Notes: generated by a model from the sequence alone, not told the origin. A stretch of 64,000 bases of DNA from Clostridia bacterium (GCA_017428085.1 JAFRRP010000009.1:23215-87214), one strand, 5' to 3'. Numbered from the stretch's first letter, positions 16,595 to 25,548 are shown. A program made the numbers and translations.

Positions 16595-17713
16595 GTGACG
16601 AACCGGGAACGCGCCATGCGCATCCTGCACTACCAGCCCGTGGACCGGATGCCCGCGGTGCATTTCGGCTACTGGGGCGAGCTGCTGACCGAATGGGCGG
16701 CGCAGGGGAAGATCCCCAAAGAGCTGGCGGAAAACAACTGGGACGGCAGCGAAAAGGACCGGGAGCTGGACAAGCTGATCGGCTGGGATTTCAACTGGCA
16801 GAACACCGTCGGGGCCGACAACGGCCTGAAGCCCGGCTTTGAGACGAAAACGCTGGAGGTGCTGCCGGACGGCAGCCGCCGCGTGCAGAGTTGGACCGGT
16901 GTGATCGAGCGTGTCAAGCCCGGCGTGACCTCCATCCCCTCCGAGGACGATTACATTTTAAAGGACCGGGAGGCTTTCGAGACCCTCTACCGCCCGAAGA
17001 TGCAGTATTCCCCTGAACGGGTCAACCTCGAGTATTTCCGGCATTTCAACGAGACCCGCGACTGGGACCGCCCCGTAGGGCTGCATCTGGGCAGCGTGCT
17101 GGGCAGCATCCGGGATATGACGAGCGTTATCGGCATGAGTTACCTGCTGTACGACGAGGACGAGGACCTGTTCGCCGATATCGTGGATACCTACGCCGAA
17201 ATGCAGTATCAGTGCGTCAAGGCGATTTTGGAGACCGGCGCCAAGTTCGACTTCGCCCACTACTGGGAGGATATCTGCTTCAAAAACGGTCCGCTGCTCT
17301 CGCCGGAGATGTTCGACGAGCTGTGCGCCAAGCACTACAAAAAGCGCAACGACCTGTGCCGCCAGTACGGCGTCGACGTGATTTCGCTGGACTGCGACGG
17401 CGTGACGGAAAAGCTGCTGCCCACGTGGTTCGCCAACGGCGTGAACACCATGTTTCCCATTGAAGTGGGCGTGTGGGGCGACCAGTTCGGGCCCGCCCGC
17501 AAAAAATTCGGCAAAGGCATGCTGGGCGTGGGCGGTATGGACAAGACCGCCCTGCGCAAAGACAAAGCCGCCGTGGACGCGGAGATCGAACGGATGAAGC
17601 GCCTGTCCGCCATGGGCGGGTTTATCCCGTGCCCCGATCACCGGCTGATGCCCGGCACCAAATTCGAGCTGGTGCAGTACTACGCCGAAGAGATCAAGAG
17701 GATAAAGCCATGA
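16595..17713 (+). CDS. URO-D family methyltransferase, first paralog
   Basis: This 372-residue TIM-barrel protein belongs to the uroporphyrinogen decarboxylase/MtaA superfamily. It starts TNRERAMRILHYQPVDRMP, the usual opening of corrinoid-linked members. VISLDCDG in the middle and FIPCPDHRLMPGT near the end fit the zinc-ligand Cys/His positions of methylcobamide methyltransferases rather than true haem-pathway URO-D. It should move a methyl group between a substrate or thiol and the corrinoid protein encoded downstream. GTG 16595 follows GAGGCG. The stop overlaps the next start (ATGA). Confidence 0.82.
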   Translation: MTNRERAMRILHYQPVDRMPAVHFGYWGELLTEWAAQGKIPKELAENNWDGSEKDRELDKLIGWDFNWQNTVGADNGLKPGFETKTLEVLPDGSRRVQSWTGVIERVKPGVTSIPSEDDYILKDREAFETLYRPKMQYSPERVNLEYFRHFNETRDWDRPVGLHLGSVLGSIRDMTSVIGMSYLLYDEDEDLFADIVDTYAEMQYQCVKAILETGAKFDFAHYWEDICFKNGPLLSPEMFDELCAKHYKKRNDLCRQYGVDVISLDCDGVTEKLLPTWFANGVNTMFPIEVGVWGDQFGPARKKFGKGMLGVGGMDKTALRKDKAAVDAEIERMKRLSAMGGFIPCPDHRLMPGTKFELVQYYAEEIKRIKP

Positions 17714-18957
17714 GTGATTTTCAGAAAGAACGGGCGCTGATCAGGGAGCTGGCGAAGCAATATCGAGAGATCGCCGAATCCCCGAAGCACGTGCGGATGC
17801 GCCAGCGCTTTCGCGACAGCAACGACCTGAAGGTGGTCCGCCCGCCGCTGTACATGGACGAGATCCCGTGGTTCGAGATGAATGTGGACGGCGAGCTGGA
17901 CTGCGTCTGCGAGGACGACCGTCTGCGGGGTATGGAATGGAACCTGCGCACGTCGCTGTTCCGGGAGCGCCGTTTCGCCTGCGACAATTTCATCGAGCCT
18001 GTCTGGCCGGTGTATAAATCCTATTCCTCCACCGGTAACGGGCTGGACGTAAAAGAGAACGTCATCTCCGTGGATGACCGCAACTGGATCGTTTCCCACC
18101 ACTACGAGGACGTGCTGGCCGACGAGAGCGCGTTGGAGGCGTGGCACGAGCCCGTCATCACCGCCCACCCGGAGGAGGACGCGAAAAACGTGGCCTTCGC
18201 GCAGGAGATACTGGGCGATATCCTGCCCGTCCAGCTGCGGGGGCACACCATCTACTACGCGCCGTGGGATCAGATCCCGCGGCTGCGGGGCGTGGAGCCG
18301 ATCCTGACGGATATTTACGACCGACCGGAATACCTGCACAGGATCATCGGCCTGTTCACCAAAGGGATGCAAAGCGAGATGGACCAAATGGAGGCGCTGG
18401 GGCTGTACGACCCCCGCAGCCTTGCGCTGCACTGCACGCCGGGTTCCGTCACGCTGCCGCAGGAGCCGGATCCAGGCCACTATGGCTGCAAAGACCTGTG
18501 GTTCCGCACCATGGCGCAGATGTTTTCCTCCGTTTCCCCTACCGCCCACTACGAGTTCGATATGCAGTATTCGGCGCCGCTGGCGGCCCGGTGCGCCTAC
18601 ACCTATTACGGTTGCTGCGAGCCCCTTTCCGACCGGATCGACGTGCTGAAGAAAGCGTACCCCAACCTGCGCAAGATCGGCGTCAGTCCCTGGGCGGACG
18701 TGGCCGCCAGCGCGGAGCAGATCGGCGGGAACTACGTGCTGTCCCGCAAGCCCAACCCGGCAAACGTGGCCATCAAAACGGACCCGGAGCAGATCCGCAA
18801 AGAGATCACCGAGACCGTTACGCTCTGCCAAAAGTTCGGCTGCCCCTGCGATATTACGCTGAAGGATATCAGCACCGTCGGCTACCGGCCGGAGAACCTG
18901 ATCGTCTGGGCAAAGACCGCGTCGGACGTGCTGGATGAATACTATGATAAGTGTTGA
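17710..18957 (+). CDS. URO-D-like methyltransferase, second and divergent paralog
   Basis: This 415-residue protein is related to URO-D/methyltransferase barrels but is more distant. An N-terminal ~120-residue addition precedes the barrel. YYGCCEPLSDR places adjacent Cys residues where the zinc site is expected, and a second Cys pair occurs in FGCPCDITLKD. It overlaps the first gene by four bases and precedes the corrinoid gene, so the three very probably work together. Whether it is the substrate-specific methyltransferase or the acceptor-side one cannot be told. ATG 17710 is fixed by the overlap. Confidence 0.72.
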   Translation: MSDFQKERALIRELAKQYREIAESPKHVRMRQRFRDSNDLKVVRPPLYMDEIPWFEMNVDGELDCVCEDDRLRGMEWNLRTSLFRERRFACDNFIEPVWPVYKSYSSTGNGLDVKENVISVDDRNWIVSHHYEDVLADESALEAWHEPVITAHPEEDAKNVAFAQEILGDILPVQLRGHTIYYAPWDQIPRLRGVEPILTDIYDRPEYLHRIIGLFTKGMQSEMDQMEALGLYDPRSLALHCTPGSVTLPQEPDPGHYGCKDLWFRTMAQMFSSVSPTAHYEFDMQYSAPLAARCAYTYYGCCEPLSDRIDVLKKAYPNLRKIGVSPWADVAASAEQIGGNYVLSRKPNPANVAIKTDPEQIRKEITETVTLCQKFGCPCDITLKDISTVGYRPENLIVWAKTASDVLDEYYDKC

Positions 18958-19006
18958 GTTTTGAGATCGTTACATTGGTTGAAATAGAATCGCTGGAGGG
19001 ACAAAG

Positions 19007-19645
19007 ATGAGTATTTATAGCGAAATTTCCGAAAACCTGCAAAAGGGCAAGGCCAAGGTCGTCAGGGCGCTGGTGGAACAGGCCGTGGCGGACGGCTGTC
19101 CCGCCGCCGAGATCCTCGGCGAGGGCCTGCTTTCCGGTATGAATATCGTGGGCGAAAAGTTCAAGAAAAACGAGGTCTACGTGCCGGAGGTACTGGTGGC
19201 CGCCCGCGCCATGAATATGGGCATCGACGTGCTGAAGCCCCTGCTGGCGGAGGACGGCGTTCAGTCCGCCGGGCGCGTGTGCATCGGCACGGTGCAGGGC
19301 GACCTGCACGATATCGGCAAAAACCTCGTCAAGATGATGATGGAGGGCAAGGGGCTGGAGGTCATCGACCTGGGCGTGGACGTCTCGCCGGAGACCTTCG
19401 TGCAGACCGCCGTGGAGCAGGACTGCGATATCATCTGCTGCTCCGCCCTGCTGACCACCACCATGGAAGTGATGGCGGAGGTGGTGAAAAAGGCCGAGGA
19501 GGCCGGCATCCGCGACCGGGTGAAGATCATGGTGGGCGGCGCGCCGGTGACGGACGCCTTCTGTCAGCAGATCGGCGCGGACAGATACACCTCCGACGCG
19601 GCCAGCGCTGCCGACGCCGCCGTGGAGCTTTGCAAAGAAGAATGA
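19007..19645 (+). CDS. Corrinoid (B12-binding) protein of a methyltransferase system
   Basis: This 212-residue protein has the two-part build of MtaC/MtbC/MttC-like proteins. A four-helix cap comes first (about 1-85, including ILGEGLLSGMNIVGEKFK). A Rossmann-like cobalamin domain follows, with GDLHDIGKNLV (the DxHxxG motif whose His binds cobalt), CSALLTTTM and MVGGAPVT. It shuttles a methyl group on Co between the partner methyltransferases. GGAGGG precedes ATG 19007. The DUF2284 gene overlaps its stop by four bases. Confidence 0.92.
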   Translation: MSIYSEISENLQKGKAKVVRALVEQAVADGCPAAEILGEGLLSGMNIVGEKFKKNEVYVPEVLVAARAMNMGIDVLKPLLAEDGVQSAGRVCIGTVQGDLHDIGKNLVKMMMEGKGLEVIDLGVDVSPETFVQTAVEQDCDIICCSALLTTTMEVMAEVVKKAEEAGIRDRVKIMVGGAPVTDAFCQQIGADRYTSDAASAADAAVELCKEE

Positions 19646-20172
19646 AGATCGAACCGTATCTGGACCGCCCGGACGTATTCGAATACAAGGTGATCGGCAC
19701 CGGCGAGATCCCATTCTCATCTGCCGTACGGGAGGCCTGCGAGCGCAATGTCTGCGGCCGGTACGGCAAAAGCTGGATGTGCCCGCCGGGCGTGGGTCCA
19801 ATGGAAGAATGGGAACAAAAGATCAAAGCATTCTCCCGCGCCGCCGTATTTACCTGCAAATACGATCTGGAGGATTCCTTCGACTTTGAGGGGATGCAGG
19901 AAGGCCAGCGGCTGGCCAAGCAGGTGTTCACGTCGGTGGCGGACGAGCTGTACCGGTCCGGCGAACGCTGCCTGATTCTGGGCAGCGGCGGCTGCGACCT
20001 GTGCGAAAGCTGCGCTTACCCGGCGCCCTGCCGCTTCCCGGACCGGGCCTCGCCCTCCGTGGAGGCTTGCGGCGTCAACGTGATGCGGCTGGCCAAGCAG
20101 ATCGGCGTGCGCTACAACAACGGCCCCAACACCGTCACCTATTTCTGCGTGGCTCTGTTTGAGGAAGGATGA
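19642..20172 (+). CDS. DUF2284 cysteine-rich metal-binding protein
   Basis: This 176-residue protein matches the DUF2284 family. It has CERNVCGRYGKSWMCPP near the N terminus and a Cys cluster (GGCDLCESCAYPAPC) in the middle, with a further VEACGV. The eight or so Cys suggest an Fe-S cluster or other metal. Translational coupling to the corrinoid gene (ATGA) suggests a role in the methyl-transfer system, perhaps electron delivery for reactivating oxidised Co(II). That is inference, since no canonical RamA/RACo activase is present in the operon. Confidence 0.8.
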   Translation: MKIEPYLDRPDVFEYKVIGTGEIPFSSAVREACERNVCGRYGKSWMCPPGVGPMEEWEQKIKAFSRAAVFTCKYDLEDSFDFEGMQEGQRLAKQVFTSVADELYRSGERCLILGSGGCDLCESCAYPAPCRFPDRASPSVEACGVNVMRLAKQIGVRYNNGPNTVTYFCVALFEEG

Positions 20173-20200
20173 AAGAAGAGACGACAGGAGGCGATCCCAC

Positions 20201-21163
20201 ATGACGGAACGCGAACGCTTTATCAAAGCCCTGAAACGGGAGCCCATCGAAGGGCATTGCCCCACCTTCGAGCTGGTGTTTTTCCTGACGCTGGAGGCCA
20301 TCGGGCGCATCCACCCGTCCCAGCAGTGCTTCAGCCAGTGGAAGCAGATGACCGCCGCAGAACAGAAGCTGCATATCGACTACATGGCCGACACCTATAT
20401 CGGGACGGCGGAGAAGTATCACCATAGCGCGATCTTCGTCCATCCCAATCCGGATGATTTTGAGAATACCGTCCGGTTGTTAGAGACCATCCGCGAGAAG
20501 ACCGGCGACAAATACTACCTCACCATGCACGGCGACTGCACCTTCGGCATCCCGGACGGCGACGGCATGATGGCCTTTTCCGAGCGGATGTACGAGGATG
20601 AGGAGGGCCTGAAGGCGGAGGCGGAACGGAACCTGGCCAACAGCGTCCGCTACGCGGAGAAAATGGCGAAATACCCCGGCCTGCTGGACGGGTTTACCCT
20701 GTGCGCGGACTACTGCTTCAACGTCAATCCGTTTTTCTCCCCGTCCCAGTTCGGCGAGTTCATCGCGCCCTACCTGCAGCGGGTCATCAGGGCGTATCAC
20801 GACCTGGGCTTTTATTCTATCAAACATACGGACGGCAACATTATGCCCATTCTGGACCAGATGGTGCAGTGCGGGCCGGACGCTCTTCACTCCCTGGACC
20901 CCCAGGGCGGCGTGGATCTGGCGGAGGTCAAGCGGCTGTACGGCGACAAGGTGGCCCTTTGCGGCAACGTCAACTGCGGCCTGCTGCAGACCGGCACGGA
21001 GGAAGAGGTGATCGCCGACGCCCGCCGCGCCCTGCGGGACGGCATGAACGGCTGGGGCTACATCTTCTGCACCTCCAACTGCGCCTATACGGGCCTGCCG
21101 CTGGAACGCTACGAGCTGATGAACCGCGTCTGGTGGGAGGAAGGCGTTTACCCGGCGCACTGA
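20201..21163 (+). CDS. URO-D family methyltransferase, third paralog
   Basis: This 320-residue barrel protein starts TERERFIKALKREPIEGHCP, again the opening of the corrinoid-linked URO-D group. YSIKHTDGNIMPILD supplies His/Asp and FCTSNCAYTGLPLERY supplies Cys at the expected zinc positions. It is shorter than the first paralog and differs at both metal motifs (KHTDG against LDCDG), so the two probably have different methyl donors or acceptors. AGGAGG stands before ATG 20201. A terminator follows directly, closing the five-gene operon. Confidence 0.82.
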   Translation: MTERERFIKALKREPIEGHCPTFELVFFLTLEAIGRIHPSQQCFSQWKQMTAAEQKLHIDYMADTYIGTAEKYHHSAIFVHPNPDDFENTVRLLETIREKTGDKYYLTMHGDCTFGIPDGDGMMAFSERMYEDEEGLKAEAERNLANSVRYAEKMAKYPGLLDGFTLCADYCFNVNPFFSPSQFGEFIAPYLQRVIRAYHDLGFYSIKHTDGNIMPILDQMVQCGPDALHSLDPQGGVDLAEVKRLYGDKVALCGNVNCGLLQTGTEEEVIADARRALRDGMNGWGYIFCTSNCAYTGLPLERYELMNRVWWEEGVYPAH

Positions 21164-21190
21164 CCTGCGGGGCCCGTTGCATAAAGAGAA

Positions 21191-21229
21191 AGATCCCTGA
21201 ACGCTCCTGCGTCCGGGGATCTCGTTTTT
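21191..21229 (+). terminator. Terminator of the methyltransferase operon
   Basis: AGATCCC..ACG pairs with CGT..GGGATCT (21191-21222), followed by CGTTTTTG. It lies between convergent genes. Confidence 0.82.
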
Positions 21230-21245
21230 GTTATGCTGCCGTCTT

Positions 21246-22160
21246 TTACGGCAGTTCCGCTTCGCCGAAGAGGCGACTGTCGCGAAGGAAATCGACGGCT
21301 TCCCGCATCAGGCGGTCCTGCTCGTCCTGTGCGGCAAACACGGCGGGGTCGTCTTCAAAGTTGCGCTCCAGAAAACCGTGTACCGCCTCTGTATACTCCC
21401 GGTAGGCGACGGGCACGCCCGCCAGCTTCAGCTTTTCGGCGTATTCCTCCGCCTGCGGCAGCAGGGGGTCGCCCTTCCCGCAGCCGATGACGACGGCGGG
21501 GACAAGGCCTTTCAGCTCCTCCGGGGCCGCGTGGGCGGGGGACAGCAGCGCACAGTCCATCGGCATTTTCCGGAAGAACATTTTTTTCGTGAGCCGGTTG
21601 AACAACCGCCCTTTGCGGCCCGTGATGTTGCCGTAGGCGGCGAAGTCGAAGCCGACGAAGTTCAAAAACGGGTAACCAAGCACCTGCGCCGTCAGCTTCA
21701 CGCCCCGGTCGCGCAGCATCATCGCCGCGCCCGCGACGATATGCCCGCCCGCGGAATAGCCCGCCAGGGCGGCCTTTTCCGGATCGATGCCGTATTCCGC
21801 CGCGTGTGCAAGAAAATACCCGACGGTATCGGCTGTCTCCGTCTGCGGGTAGGGGAAGGGACGCTCGTCCAGCCGCCGGTAATCCACGTTGACCACAAAG
21901 CAGTTCAGGTGATTGGCAAGGTACTGCGACTGCAGGTCCAGCCCTTCTGCGTCGCCGTGGACCCACGCGCCGCCGTGTACGTTGAACAGCACGGGCAGCG
22001 TGACGCCTGCATGATCGGTCGGGCGGTACAGCCGCACGCGCACGTCCGGCAGGCCCTCCCGCGGCACGGAAAAGGCCTTGCCCAGATAGGGACCGGGATT
22101 GCGGCCCTTTTTGCGTACGTTTGCCAGATACCAATGGACGGGGAGAAAGTAAAGCTGCAT
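21246..22160 (-). CDS. Alpha/beta hydrolase, HSL/acetyl-esterase type
   Basis: This 304-residue enzyme has the HSL family layout: FNVHGGAWVHGD (oxyanion HGGxW), VNVDYRR, and the nucleophile elbow LAGYSAGGHIVAG. DPLLPQAEEYAEKL supplies the acid and AVHGFLER the catalytic His. It should cleave short-chain esters, for instance acetyl groups on sugars; no signal peptide is visible. AAAGGAG precedes ATG 22160. It follows the MFS gene on the same strand across ~110 bases that include heptad repeats, so co-transcription is possible but not certain. Confidence 0.88.
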   Translation of the reverse strand: MQLYFLPVHWYLANVRKKGRNPGPYLGKAFSVPREGLPDVRVRLYRPTDHAGVTLPVLFNVHGGAWVHGDAEGLDLQSQYLANHLNCFVVNVDYRRLDERPFPYPQTETADTVGYFLAHAAEYGIDPEKAALAGYSAGGHIVAGAAMMLRDRGVKLTAQVLGYPFLNFVGFDFAAYGNITGRKGRLFNRLTKKMFFRKMPMDCALLSPAHAAPEELKGLVPAVVIGCGKGDPLLPQAEEYAEKLKLAGVPVAYREYTEAVHGFLERNFEDDPAVFAAQDEQDRLMREAVDFLRDSRLFGEAELP

Positions 22161-22187
22161 GTTGTGCTCCTTTCGGAAAGGATCTGT

Positions 22188-22302
22188 TGAGAGTCGGAAT
22201 TCGGAGTTCCGGAATGTGTTGACGGGTTCACGTTGAACGAAAAGTTGTATCAGGGAAATATCAGAAGGGCTTCTTACGACTCGCGACTCACCACTTCCGA
22301 CG
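22188..22302 (-). repeat. Heptad repeats between MFS and esterase genes
   Basis: Two blocks are seen: AGTCGGAATTCGGAGTTCCGG at 22193-22213, and TCGTAAG/TCGCGAG/TGGTGAG/TCGGAAG units at 22272-22300 on the minus strand. The second block encodes the last eight residues of the MFS protein (SEVVSRES) and its TAA stop. Confidence 0.72.
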
Positions 22303-24082
22303 GCGCCTCATCGGGCCGATCCACCGGCACCCACCGGTGCATTTTGCCGGGTTGGCGGAAGCGCAGGGAGCCGTCGTACTCGGCGGGGAAATAGCCCTTT
22401 TCGGCCAAGCTCGCGCGCTGCTTGAGCACGGAGATCACGTATTCGTGCTGTTCGTTGTTGTAATCCCAGAAGAAATAGGGGATCATCATCAGCAGGTGGC
22501 CCACAAGGTCGAAGACCAGCGGGACCGCGATGATGCCGAACCGCACCTTGTCGAAGAACAGGATGTTCCAGTCCGCGTTGAAGCCGCTGCGCAGGATCAG
22601 CAGCGGGATGATCAGCCCCACCAGCGTGGCGATGGGGGAGACGAACCAGTTGAAAATGTGGGAGAAGCCCTCCAGCCGTTCGCCGGAGAGGTACATCTGG
22701 TAGTCGGCGAGGCGCACGTTCATGTCGCGCTCCGCGATCTTGGAGATCTCCGTGAGGAAATCCCGCAGCCAGTAGACGGAAAACATCACGATGCCGCACA
22801 GCCGGATGTTATGGCCGAGGAACAGCAGCGCCAGGATGCAGCCCACGCAGTGCAGCGATTCCACGACCTCTTTGAAGATGCGCAGCTGCTTGAAGGAAAA
22901 CCGCTTCATGAACCACGGCGCGAAGAAGGTGGGCACGGTGCTGCGGAACAGCAGAAAGCCCATCAGGCAACTGTATTCCGCGCCGGAAAGCCGCATGGTG
23001 TACAGCATCACGATGGCGGTGAAATCCAGCATGCCGTTGCCGAGGGTGTCCAGCAGGCTGGACATCATATTCAGCCAGCGGTACTTGTTGCGCATGACCT
23101 GGAAGATGCCGTACCAGAAGGGGATGGGCTGTTTTTTCTCCAGCGGCGGCTGCGGGATGCGCTCCTGGAACTTGCCCGCGAAGATCATCGTCGCCGCGGC
23201 GCAGGGCAGGAAGATGCCGGGCAGCACCCAGCGGTAGAAATTGATATCGTCGAACGCGCCCAGCATCGGCACCACGCTGACGATGACGGAGCTGAGCAGA
23301 TGGCAGATCTTGACGGGATAGGACCGCATGAAGATGCGCTCCTCGGAGTTGGGGCTGATGGCCTCGGAGACGGTCTCCAGCTTGTTGCCGAAATCGAACA
23401 TGCTGAACAGGGCGAACAGCAGGTAGGCGATCCACAGGCGCTGGTAGACGTCGGGGATGCGGTAGGCGGGCAGCCAGCCCAGCAGCACGATCATCACACA
23501 TTTCTGGATCACGTTGGCGTACAGATAGAATTTGTAGCGGCCGTATTTCGGGATCAGCTTCTTGCGCAGGAAGATGTTGCGCGCGCCGCCCCAGCCGTTC
23601 ACCACCAGCTGTACGCCGAAGATCTTGAAGAAGGACATGGCGTTGATGCCGCCGAGACCGTTCAGCGCCGCGATCAGGCGGCTGTTGGCCGGGAACAGGG
23701 CGGAGACGTCGAATACCAGCAGCAGCACGCCCGCGGCGGCCACGGAGAGGTACAGCGCGTCCATGCGCCGTTCCGTGCGCCTGGGCAGGATGCCGAGGTT
23801 GTCCTCCACGAACCATTCCAGCAGGTTCCACAGATACGACAGCGGCAGCCCGATCAGCGAGATCACGGAGAAGGACAGGTACGGCAGGTCGTAGTGGTAC
23901 ATGATGAGGAAACAGGACGCCGCGAAGCCGATATACTTGAAGGGCGCCTGCGCGGCGTAGTTGGCCGCCACGCCGAAGAACACGTACATGTACTCCTTGC
24001 CGCAGACGTATTTGCCGTGGGCGGTGTCCGGCACGTTCCAGTGCGCCTTCGCCTCGGATACGAAATGCTTCAGCTTGCTCAT
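22274..24082 (-). CDS. MFS-type transporter
   Basis: This 602-residue protein has about a dozen hydrophobic segments and the look of an MFS carrier of the GPH (glycoside-pentoside) kind, though no family signature is clean enough to name a substrate. It is longer than the usual ~450 residues, with extended loops and a ~70-residue cytoplasmic tail. The last eight residues come from a heptad repeat that also provides the stop. It overlaps the LRR gene stop by four bases (ATGA), so the pair is one operon. A sugar or drug substrate is equally possible. Confidence 0.65.
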   Translation of the reverse strand: MSKLKHFVSEAKAHWNVPDTAHGKYVCGKEYMYVFFGVAANYAAQAPFKYIGFAASCFLIMYHYDLPYLSFSVISLIGLPLSYLWNLLEWFVEDNLGILPRRTERRMDALYLSVAAAGVLLLVFDVSALFPANSRLIAALNGLGGINAMSFFKIFGVQLVVNGWGGARNIFLRKKLIPKYGRYKFYLYANVIQKCVMIVLLGWLPAYRIPDVYQRLWIAYLLFALFSMFDFGNKLETVSEAISPNSEERIFMRSYPVKICHLLSSVIVSVVPMLGAFDDINFYRWVLPGIFLPCAAATMIFAGKFQERIPQPPLEKKQPIPFWYGIFQVMRNKYRWLNMMSSLLDTLGNGMLDFTAIVMLYTMRLSGAEYSCLMGFLLFRSTVPTFFAPWFMKRFSFKQLRIFKEVVESLHCVGCILALLFLGHNIRLCGIVMFSVYWLRDFLTEISKIAERDMNVRLADYQMYLSGERLEGFSHIFNWFVSPIATLVGLIIPLLILRSGFNADWNILFFDKVRFGIIAVPLVFDLVGHLLMMIPYFFWDYNNEQHEYVISVLKQRASLAEKGYFPAEYDGSLRFRQPGKMHRWVPVDRPDEAPSEVVSRES

Positions 24083-25230
24083 CGGGAACCCCGCCTTTCC
24101 TCACCGTAAAGAACAGGCACGTCGTGCATGAACAGCTTTCGTTTTTTCGGGACCCAGTCCTGGCCCAGTACCGGCGGATCGTTTTCCGCACAGGCCATGT
24201 GGATCACATCGGCGCCGTCGCAGCCGAAGAAGGCGTGGTGGCCGATCTCCTTTACCCCGGCGGGGACGAAGATATCGGGGACCTTCTCACAGTAAGAAAA
24301 GCCGTCGGAGCCGATGGTTTCCAGCGTCTCCGGCAGGTCGAGGCTGCGCAGCTCCCCGCATTTGAAAAAGGCCATGGAGGCGACCTCTTTGACGCCCTCC
24401 GGGATCGTTACCTCAAACAGCGTATCGCACTCGGCGAAGGCCATTTCTCCGATCCGCGTCACCTCCGGCGCGATCCCGTACCGCAGCCCGGACAGTAGCG
24501 CGGCGGATTCGGCCTCCGTCAGACCGGGACCGCCCTGCGCGGGGTAGTCCTCCCGCTGGGCGTCAAGCCAATCGGCGCTTGTTTCCTCCAGCTGCAGCGC
24601 GCGGGCCGCAAACGCCTCCGCCTGCGCCGCGTCCGCGGGCTCTTTTTCGCCGAGGCCCAGCAGGGCGCGGTAGAGATAATTGCGGGCGGGGTAGAGCATC
24701 AGCTCCGTCAGCCGTCCGTTCTCCTGCCGGTAGAGGACGCCCTCCACGGACCGGAACGCGGGGTTGGCGGGGTCCACCAGCACCGCGAGCAGCGAGGTGC
24801 AGTTGTAAAAGGCGGCGTCCGGCATCTCCCGCACGTCCTTCCCGATCAGGATGACGGACGTGTACTCGTTGCCGCAGACGGCGAACTGGCGCACGGCGGT
24901 CACCGCTTTCCCGGGGACGGCCTGCCCGTCCCGGTCAAAGACGGGGCCGACCTCCAGCACGGTGTCTGTCTTGTCCGCGACGAATTCCGTCAGCATGACG
25001 CCGTCCTCTGTCTCCTCGTACCGGAAGCGGTCCTTCGTGAGCGAGCGGAAGCTGAGCACGATGGAGCTTCCCACGAACAGCGTCAGCACGATGACGAACA
25101 GCGCCTTCTTGACGGGGGCCTTGCCCCAGAAGCCGCGGCCGGGCGTGTCCCGGATCACGGTGTCCGGGGGCGTTTCAAACAGGGGGTCGTACAGCAGGAG
25201 TTCATCGGAATGCGTTTCGTTGTTTTCCAT
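24079..25230 (-). CDS. Membrane-anchored BspA-type leucine-rich-repeat protein
   Basis: This is a 383-residue protein. A ~40-residue cytoplasmic head is followed by one membrane helix (about 43-63, KKALFVIVLTLFVGSSIVLSF). Two LRR zones of the BspA/TpLRR type come after: IGKDVREMPDAAFYNCTSL, and later IGEMAFAECDTLFEVTIPEGV and IGSDGFSYC units. Such repeats usually bind proteins at the cell surface. AGGAGG stands seven bases before ATG 25230. The promoter lies some 240 bases upstream, with a MITE-like element in between. It is coupled to the MFS gene, which suggests a transporter-linked sensor or scaffold. Confidence 0.8.
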   Translation of the reverse strand: MENNETHSDELLLYDPLFETPPDTVIRDTPGRGFWGKAPVKKALFVIVLTLFVGSSIVLSFRSLTKDRFRYEETEDGVMLTEFVADKTDTVLEVGPVFDRDGQAVPGKAVTAVRQFAVCGNEYTSVILIGKDVREMPDAAFYNCTSLLAVLVDPANPAFRSVEGVLYRQENGRLTELMLYPARNYLYRALLGLGEKEPADAAQAEAFAARALQLEETSADWLDAQREDYPAQGGPGLTEAESAALLSGLRYGIAPEVTRIGEMAFAECDTLFEVTIPEGVKEVASMAFFKCGELRSLDLPETLETIGSDGFSYCEKVPDIFVPAGVKEIGHHAFFGCDGADVIHMACAENDPPVLGQDWVPKKRKLFMHDVPVLYGEERRGSR

Positions 25231-25244
25231 GGCAGGGCCTCCTT

Positions 25245-25407
25245 GGACAACACCGCACGATTCGGGTGTGCGGATCATGCAGCAGATTTCTTCGTCATAT
25301 GGTACAGATCTTTCGTAAGGAATCTGTCGGTTGTCAAGGAGAAGATGCGCCATATGACGGAATAAAGATCAAGTAAGGCGCGCGGCCGCATTTGTGCGGT
25401 GTTGCCC
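25245..25407. mobile_element. MITE-like element with 14-bp terminal inverted repeats
   Basis: GGACAACACCGCAC (25245-25258) and GTGCGGTGTTGCCC (25394-25407) are inverted with one mismatch. Inside are nested inverted repeats: GTCATATGG (25294-25302) with CCATATGAC (25350-25358), and ACAGAT with ATCTGT. At 163 bp with no coding capacity it resembles a non-autonomous insertion element. It ends four bases before the LRR gene's ribosome site, so it forms most of that gene's leader. No clear target duplication was seen. Confidence 0.6.
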
Positions 25408-25467
25408 TTGCTTTTTTGGGAGCGGCGGAAACGTCGTTTTCTTTTCGCCGCGAAATACCGTAAAAGA

Positions 25468-25496
25468 AGTATACCACACTTGTTTCGTATAATCAA
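25468..25496 (-). promoter_or_regulatory. Promoter of the LRR-MFS operon
   Basis: TTGATT (25496-25491), 17-nt spacer, TATACT (25473-25468) on the minus strand. Confidence 0.75.
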
Positions 25497-25519
25497 GCAA
25501 AACCGACGCGGGCCCCGGC

Positions 25520-25548
25520 TTGACAACGCTTTTTCTTTGTGATACATT
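25520..25548 (+). promoter_or_regulatory. Promoter of the AIM24-like gene group
   Basis: TTGACA (25520-25525), 17-nt spacer, TACATT (25543-25548), about 50 bases before ATG 25598. Confidence 0.8.

Noticed and set aside
16595..21163. Haem-pathway uroporphyrinogen decarboxylase (hemE)
   Set aside because: All three URO-D-fold proteins carry Cys/His metal motifs and sit with a corrinoid protein, and no other haem genes are present.
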